This document shows positions 59,459-64,000 of a stretch of 64,000 nt of DNA, one piece after another. The notes beneath the pieces were generated by a model, which was given only the letters and a program-made list of their open reading frames with translations, was not told where the DNA came from and searched no databases. The DNA comes from Candidatus Dichloromethanomonas elyunquensis (GTDB lineage Bacteria; Bacillota; Desulfitobacteriia; Desulfitobacteriales; Syntrophobotulaceae): the NCBI GenBank assembly GCA_001515265.1, contig LNDB01000002.1, positions 1-64,000 on the forward strand, in the 5' to 3' direction. The position numbers were made by a program, and so were the translations under genes. How positions within the stretch are numbered: position 1 is the first letter of the stretch; each line of letters opens with the position of its first letter.

Positions 59459-59614
59459 AAAGGGGCTATCGCAAAACTTCCCAGAAGTTTCCATAACGTA
59501 TAGACGCTCTCGGCAGATTGCGCCCTCCTTGGCGTAAACAACCGCGCTTCGCTTCCTGCTTTGCTTGACGCTGTCTATACGTTATTGGAAACGTTGTTTC
59601 GCGGCAGCCCTTTT
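59459..59614. repeat. 156-bp imperfect inverted repeat (MITE-like or structured RNA element)
   Basis: The outer arms AAAGGGGCTATCGCAAAAC and GTTTCGCGGCAGCCCTTTT, and the inner arms GTTTCCATAACGTATAGAC and GTCTATACGTTATTGGAAAC (one-base bulge), pair to form a long stem around a ~70-base GC-richer centre. It is noncoding and lies between the tiny-protein cluster and the second polyprenyl synthase gene. It looks like a dispersed palindromic element; other copies cannot be tested here. Confidence 0.65.
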
Positions 59615-59744
59615 AACGTCTGTTTTTATACTCAAAACGCCGTGATAAATGGGAACTATAAAATAATGAAGTCATATACTGATTAAAACTAGATAATGTG
59701 TTAGCCTCATATACATAGTTAATTAATTATTTACTCGGAGGATT

Positions 59745-60740
59745 ATGAAAAGGATGGGATTAATGGCAGATTTAAAACAACTCGGCATTTATACGCATAT
59801 TCATGCTGAACTTCAAGCGTTAGAGACAGAACTGCTGGAATTTGTCGCTACCGATTTCTCTGTTCTTCATGAACCCTCCATTCATCTGCTAAAGGCGGGA
59901 GGGAAACGTTTAAGGCCGGCCATGGCTTTTTTATCCGCAAAATTTTACAAGCCGGACCCGGAAAAACTTATGTTTGCGGCTATGGCCCTGGAACTCCTTC
60001 ATATGGCATCCTTGGTCCATGACGATGTTGTCGATGAATCCGTGACGCGGCGGGGATGTCCCACGGTTAAAGCCCAGTGGGGAAATATCGTAGCAATCCA
60101 AACGGGCGATTATTTGTTTGCTAAAGTGCTTGAACTCCTTGCCAAAATCGGCGATCCTGCAATATCAAAGATTCTGGCCCAAGCAACCGTAGAAATGTGC
60201 AAGGGGGAAATTAAGCAAATTAAAACTGTGCATGATACCCAGCTCAGTTTTCAACAGTATTATTACCGGATTAAGCAAAAAACAGCCATACTGCTTAAAG
60301 CAAGCTGCTATTTAGGAGGAATTGCCGGCGGGGCGCCGAAGAAAGAGACTTGGGCCTTGGGAGCCTATGGGCATGCCCTGGGAATTGCTTTTCAAATAAG
60401 TGACGATATTTTAGATATTACCGGTGAGGCCTCCGAACTAGGAAAGCAAACAGGCGGGGATATTAGGCAGGGAGTGATGACTTTACCTATGATTTTGGCC
60501 TTGAAGCTTTCGCCCAGAAGCCAAGAACTCTATCAAATCTTAAATAAGCAAGCCAAAAGTGAATGGGATGTGGACTTAGCACGAAGTCTGATTAGGGAAT
60601 CCGGGGCCATTCAGGCCTCCGGCAGGTGGGTCAATCTTTTTGTAGACAAAGCAATGAAATATCTTGAGTACCTATCGATAATTAAAACCAAGCAAGCCTT
60701 GGGTGAGCTTGCCGGGTTTATCCGGATTCGAAAATGGTAA
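59745..60740 (+). CDS. polyprenyl diphosphate synthase (second paralogue)
   Basis: A 331-residue trans-prenyl synthase. GGKRLRPAMAFLSAKF near residue 47, the first DDxxD in LVHDDVVDESVTRRG near 87, GDYLFAKVLELLAKIG near 120, the second motif SDDILDITGEASELG near 215 and GGDIRQGVMTLP follow in order. It is closely related to the gene at 23975 throughout. Ala five positions before the first DDxxD again suggests a long product. GGAGG lies close to ATG 59745; ATG 59763 is also possible. It ends six bases from the convergent terpene/ABC gene group. Confidence 0.9.
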   Translation: MKRMGLMADLKQLGIYTHIHAELQALETELLEFVATDFSVLHEPSIHLLKAGGKRLRPAMAFLSAKFYKPDPEKLMFAAMALELLHMASLVHDDVVDESVTRRGCPTVKAQWGNIVAIQTGDYLFAKVLELLAKIGDPAISKILAQATVEMCKGEIKQIKTVHDTQLSFQQYYYRIKQKTAILLKASCYLGGIAGGAPKKETWALGAYGHALGIAFQISDDILDITGEASELGKQTGGDIRQGVMTLPMILALKLSPRSQELYQILNKQAKSEWDVDLARSLIRESGAIQASGRWVNLFVDKAMKYLEYLSIIKTKQALGELAGFIRIRKW

Positions 60741-60746
60741 GCATTT

Positions 60747-61214
60747 CTAAAGAGGCAAATCATTTTTTTCAAGAACAAAGACGGCGATTGCAAGGAGAAT
60801 AGCGGAAACCAAGGATAATCCGATTACTTTTCCCGTAGAAGGAACCGTACCTTCTAAAACCTCCTGCGGTTTCAGAAAACGGAAAAGAGATAAATTTCCG
60901 GCCCAGGCCAATTTGTCGGTTAGCCCGGACGCAACATCAAGCCCATAAAATAGAAAGGTTAAGGCATAGGCATAAGCCAGAGATTTTTCTTTATCCGCCA
61001 ACATGGAAAATAAGAAAGTATAGCTTTCAACTACCGAAAAAAAGGAAAAAGATAATACTGATAATTTTACATACTGAAAAATATCTATTTTAATTCCAAA
61101 AAAGCGGGTGCCTAAAATGATACCGATAAATGTGAATAATATTAACAAAATAGTGTTTGTAAAAAGCACGGTTACCTGGGTTGCAAGAATCTTGCTTCTG
61201 GATACCGGCCAGTT
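60747..61214 (-). pseudogene. truncated ABC-2 type permease (C-terminal half)
   Basis: The frame encodes the second half of an ABC-2 permease: WPVSRSKILATQV just after an in-frame TAG at 61215-61217, then four or so membrane helices (ILLILFTFIGIILGT, LSVLSFSFFSVVES, ALTFLFYGLDVASGL and VIGLSLVSAILLAIAVFVLE). The usual N-terminal helices are missing, and the frame overlaps the end of the ATPase gene. It reads as what remains after a deletion that joined the two genes. Confidence 0.75.
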
Positions 61215-62055
61215 CTAACGTACGTTGATGAAATCCGCTAATCCGAGTTTGTGAAAGGGTTTTCCACAATATATTTAAATCTCCGCTTAGCGCAATCGTA
61301 AAATGGAGATCGTCTTCTTCGATAACCGGCAAACCGCTTTGACGCAAATATTCGGCCGCTTCTTCATTTTCGGGTGTGATATCGAACGTCTGGCATTTTA
61401 TCTCCTTTAAATGAGACATCTGTTCTACGCCCAGAAGCTTTCCTTCCCGAATAATCCCCACGCGTTCGCAAGTTTTTTCAATTTCCGGAAACTGGTGGGA
61501 AGACATCAGGATCGTGGTTCCTTTCTTTTTTTCTTCGAGAAGCAAATCAATAAAGATTTTTTGCATCAAAGGGTCCAGGCCTGAAGTCGGTTCGTCTAAC
61601 AGAAGTATTTCGGCATTGAGCATAAACGCTGAGATAATTCCTAATTTTTGTTTCATTCCTTTGGACATTTTTCGAACCGGCTGGCTGATATCCAACGCAA
61701 AACGGTCAATTAACTTTTGGCAATTTTGAAGTACATGGTCGCTGTCGCCATGCATTCTAATTAAAAGCAATAAAAATTCCTTGGCGGAAAGTTTATCAAA
61801 GAAATGAAGCTCTCCCGGAAGATAGGCAATCCTCCGTTTAAGCGCCGTTCTCTCTTGCCAGGTATCCATCCCTTTCATCTTGGCTGTCCCGGCATCGGGA
61901 TGCAAAAAACCCATTAAAATACGCATCGTTGTCGTTTTTCCGGCTCCGTTCGGACCTAAAAAACCGAAAACCTCACCTTGTTTTATCTGCATATTGAGAT
62001 TTCTAATCCCTTTTCCGCCGGTATATATTTTTGAGAGTTGATTTATCTCAATCAT
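61090..62055 (-). CDS. ABC transporter ATP-binding protein with aberrant C-terminus
   Basis: A 321-residue ABC ATPase: Walker A GPNGAGKTTTMRILMG near residue 35, signature KMSKGMKQKLGI near 135, Walker B ILLLDEPTSGLDPL near 155, and switch His in TILMSSHQFPEIE near 188. Up to about residue 275 (LSQTRISGFHQRTLEL) it is normal. The remaining ~45 residues are read from the permease DNA in another frame and do not resemble any ABC tail. The nucleotide-binding core is intact, but the protein has probably lost its partner. Confidence 0.8.
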   Translation of the reverse strand: MIEINQLSKIYTGGKGIRNLNMQIKQGEVFGFLGPNGAGKTTTMRILMGFLHPDAGTAKMKGMDTWQERTALKRRIAYLPGELHFFDKLSAKEFLLLLIRMHGDSDHVLQNCQKLIDRFALDISQPVRKMSKGMKQKLGIISAFMLNAEILLLDEPTSGLDPLMQKIFIDLLLEEKKKGTTILMSSHQFPEIEKTCERVGIIREGKLLGVEQMSHLKEIKCQTFDITPENEEAAEYLRQSGLPVIEEDDLHFTIALSGDLNILWKTLSQTRISGFHQRTLELAGIQKQDSCNPGNRAFYKHYFVNIIHIYRYHFRHPLFWN

Positions 62056-62095
62056 AAATTCTTCCCTAATCCTAAATTATTTGCGGGTTTATAAG

Positions 62096-63694
62096 CTATT
62101 GTCCTTTGTCTGTCAGAAGGTTATATCTTTCCATAGCTTTGATAGCTGTCAAAGCCGTAGTTAAGGGTTCTTCATAGTTCCATCCTTTGGCATAAACGCC
62201 CTGATAGGAGGGTTGAAACGAACCGTTTGCAGCTTGCCGGGAGAGGATATAGGAAACTCCTTTGGCAAGAGTTGCGGGGGGAAGCCGGTGATAATGCAAG
62301 CTAAGCGCGGATAAAGCGAGGGAAGTTTCAATAACGGAAGCGCCCCAGCTTCCATCGGTATTCTGGCTGGACACCAAATATTGAAATAACTTGTTTTGGA
62401 CGTTGTAGAAATATTGGGAAATTCCGCGGGGGTTCACTTGATTTACCCACTTGTTCAGCAGCTCCAGTGCTTGGGCTGTGGCATAGACTGGGCTTTCATA
62501 CCAAACAGCAGGTATCTCTCCTGATGGAAGCTGTTGAGACAGTAACCAGCGAAGTCCAAGAGATACTGCCAAGCTTCCGTTATTTCCGGGCATTCCGATT
62601 AGAGCATCCAACGCGTGAATCGTTACATCGGTACTGCGGATATAGACAGGAAACATACAGTTTAATGCGGGAGGGACACCATCGTAATTGGGAAATGTAC
62701 TCCAACTGCCGTCTTTATTTTGCAACCGGCGCAGGGTTTCCGCTGCCTGATCGGAGCTTACACGGTTGAAAAGCTGCAAACCCAAGAGGGCAACGGCAGT
62801 ATCGTCTAAATCCGGCTGGGTGAACGGTGGGGTTGAACCGTAGCTTCCATCGGAATATTGGGCATCTGCCAACCATTTGGCTGCACGATTAAGAAAGTCA
62901 CGTTCTTCCGGACTTTGAGAAAACTCGACAAAGGTGTAAATCGTTAAGCCGGTTGACCAAATCTGCAGCTGATCGAAAGCAGGCCAGCCACCGCGGGGGT
63001 ATTGTTTTGATTGCAGCCATTTGCCTGCTTTTATTATTTGTTCACCGGATACACGGGCGCGGACCAGGGCGAGGGCTGACAAACTCGTAGCGACAACATC
63101 CTCACACCACGAACCATCCTCTAATTGGTGGTCACAAAGATACGCAGCAGCCTGACTCGCGCCAAATTGATCAAGATTTTTGACCGCGAGCAGGGAAGCT
63201 GCTATGACTACCGGACGTCCGTACGGTGGAAGTTTGTTTAATACGTGATCCGAAAGAATATAGGGCAGTTTAGTTTCCTGGGGCTGCGGGCCTTCCATTC
63301 CTGCAACAACCTGCTGCCCAAGAGCCAAGACAATATTGGCTAATTCGTTGGCTTGACCGGGAAGAAAATATTTTGCCATCTTTCCACTATAGCTTCCTAA
63401 CAAAACCTTTTGGACGAGGCGTGTTATTTCCGGGTCACTTTCCCCGTTCGGCACTTTGCTCCAGCCTTGAGGACAGCGATTTTGCCGCAGCCAGGCCAGA
63501 CCTGCCTGATGACTTTTTTTGAACTGGTTGCCGAGTAACAACTGGGTTAACGCTGCCAAAGCGGTCGCGCCCGGACTAATAGATAGGCGGTGGGCTTCGT
63601 CTAATCCCCCCCGAAGTATTTGTTCCCCTCCTTCGAGAACATAGCTGCGGGCCTTAACTAAAGAATCCTTAATTTCTCCGTTTACACTCTCCAC
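62096..63694 (-). CDS. class II terpene cyclase (squalene-hopene cyclase-like), short form
   Basis: A 532-residue alpha/alpha-barrel protein with repeated QW motifs (QLEDGSWCED, QYSDGSYGST, QNKDGSWSTF, QNTDGSWGAS and QAANGSF). The protonating motif DLDDTA (Asp295-Asp298) matches DxDDTA of squalene-hopene cyclases. It is about 100 residues shorter than SHC, mainly before the DxDD. There is no signal peptide. GTG start after GGGTGAGGTG. A long-chain prenyl synthase converges nearby, and a methyltransferase gene lies just upstream, so it probably cyclises a polyprenyl compound; the product is unknown. Confidence 0.82.
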   Translation of the reverse strand: MESVNGEIKDSLVKARSYVLEGGEQILRGGLDEAHRLSISPGATALAALTQLLLGNQFKKSHQAGLAWLRQNRCPQGWSKVPNGESDPEITRLVQKVLLGSYSGKMAKYFLPGQANELANIVLALGQQVVAGMEGPQPQETKLPYILSDHVLNKLPPYGRPVVIAASLLAVKNLDQFGASQAAAYLCDHQLEDGSWCEDVVATSLSALALVRARVSGEQIIKAGKWLQSKQYPRGGWPAFDQLQIWSTGLTIYTFVEFSQSPEERDFLNRAAKWLADAQYSDGSYGSTPPFTQPDLDDTAVALLGLQLFNRVSSDQAAETLRRLQNKDGSWSTFPNYDGVPPALNCMFPVYIRSTDVTIHALDALIGMPGNNGSLAVSLGLRWLLSQQLPSGEIPAVWYESPVYATAQALELLNKWVNQVNPRGISQYFYNVQNKLFQYLVSSQNTDGSWGASVIETSLALSALSLHYHRLPPATLAKGVSYILSRQAANGSFQPSYQGVYAKGWNYEEPLTTALTAIKAMERYNLLTDKGQ

Positions 63695-63799
63695 TAAAAC
63701 ACCTCACCCTAATTAAAAACTATAGTATGATTTATGATTGGTTTTGGCAGAGAGTTCCAAGAACAAGCCTATTTTACCGTATATTTAAAGCAAACGAGT

Positions 63800-64000
63800 C
63801 TAAGGTTTTATCGCAAAAAAATAATGAGATACTTTAAAAAGCAGCGGCCGTACTTCAATTTTTTTAAACCCGGCTTCCTGGAGCAGCTTCATAATTTCCT
63901 GTTCAGCAGGGAGACCGTCAAAACCCTGATGACAGGCTAAAAAGAAGCTCATTAGATTTTGAGGGATATGCGCAGGCAAAATTGGAACAGAAGAAGTTAT
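63800..64000 (-). CDS. C-terminal part of a class I SAM-dependent methyltransferase (5' end outside window)
   Basis: The last 66 residues of a gene entering from beyond the window, missing from the ORF track (which shows only an antisense shadow). LMSFFLACHQGFDGLPAEQ, then EIMKLLQEAGFKKIEVRP and LFKVSHYFFAIKP match the C-terminal beta hairpin of UbiE-like small-molecule methyltransferases. It is on the same strand as the terpene cyclase, 105 bp upstream of it, so the two may be one operon. The substrate is unknown. Confidence 0.65.
   Translation of the reverse strand: MTSSVPILPAHIPQNLMSFFLACHQGFDGLPAEQEIMKLLQEAGFKKIEVRPLLFKVSHYFFAIKP

Noticed and set aside
63734-63940. 68-aa plus-strand ORF at the window end
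   Set aside because: It is antisense to the methyltransferase C-terminus, which shows clear family sequence.
1-64000. CRISPR arrays, intact insertion sequences, prophage or rRNA
   Set aside because: No regularly spaced repeats, no complete transposase, no phage structural genes and no rRNA sequence were seen anywhere in the window.

Overview
The window looks like chromosome of a strictly anaerobic, endospore-forming Firmicute, most like the Peptococcaceae/Desulfitobacteriaceae group (Desulfitobacterium, Dehalobacter, Syntrophobotulus and relatives). The reasons are a complete Wood-Ljungdahl carbonyl-branch operon, an Rnf complex, spore-associated small proteins (an alpha/beta SASP-like protein and several tiny single-helix proteins), Tat genes, two long-chain polyprenyl diphosphate synthases and moderately low GC. 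Genus cannot be fixed from this window.

Layout. (1) 0.2-8.8 kb: a coiled-coil orphan, an orphan SOS-box-like site, then an eleven-gene minus-strand Rnf operon (rseC-rnfCDGEAB-apbE-NusG II-Gx-EcfT-like). Its last four genes resemble the flavinylation and extracellular-electron-transfer cassette of other Firmicutes. (2) 9-21 kb: metF (minus), then divergently the CO dehydrogenase/acetyl-CoA synthase operon cooS-cooC-acsF-like-acsD-acsC-acsE-acsB-acsV. Together with Rnf this is the core of an acetogenic or CO-dependent energy metabolism. (3) 21-28 kb: toprim protein, HepS-like protein, tatC, tatA/B, polyprenyl synthase, SDH_sah protease-like protein, a second tatA, an SDR and a CBS protein. (4) 28-30.3 kb: two tiny membrane peptides, queH, an unknown Cys protein, an IS1182-type transposase relic and tRNA-Leu(CAG). 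(5) 30.4-34 kb: a GntR-controlled cassette hyi-garR-garK converting hydroxypyruvate/tartronate semialdehyde to glycerate and 2-phosphoglycerate. (6) 34-49.6 kb: housekeeping and stress genes (signal peptidase, DUF815 ATPase, DUF362 protein, rmuC, rubrerythrin, bacteriohemerythrin, pseudouridine synthase, aminopeptidase, CCA-type nucleotidyltransferase, rubredoxin-flavin reductase, aminotransferase with Lrp regulator, trmL, glycosyl-1-phosphate transferase, UPF0173). (7) 49.7-56 kb: small Cys protein, SASP-like gene, CBS-hotdog regulator, dnaE, coaD and tRNA-Leu(CAA). (8) 56-64 kb: a sugar-phosphate isomerase/alcohol dehydrogenase pair, four more tiny membrane peptides, a long imperfect inverted repeat, a second polyprenyl synthase, a broken ABC transporter, a short class II terpene cyclase and the tail of a methyltransferase.

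How the parts fit: CODH/ACS makes acetyl-CoA from CO2, a methyl group and CoA. MetF supplies methyl-THF, and Rnf can balance ferredoxin and NAD while building an ion gradient. Rubredoxin-type proteins and hemerythrin protect these oxygen-sensitive enzymes. The prenyl synthases probably feed quinone and a separate cyclic terpenoid. The most unusual elements are the Rnf operon with its EET-like tail, the short terpene cyclase locus next to a deletion-scarred ABC transporter, and six tiny Gly/Cys-rich single-helix proteins, all absent from the supplied ORF track.
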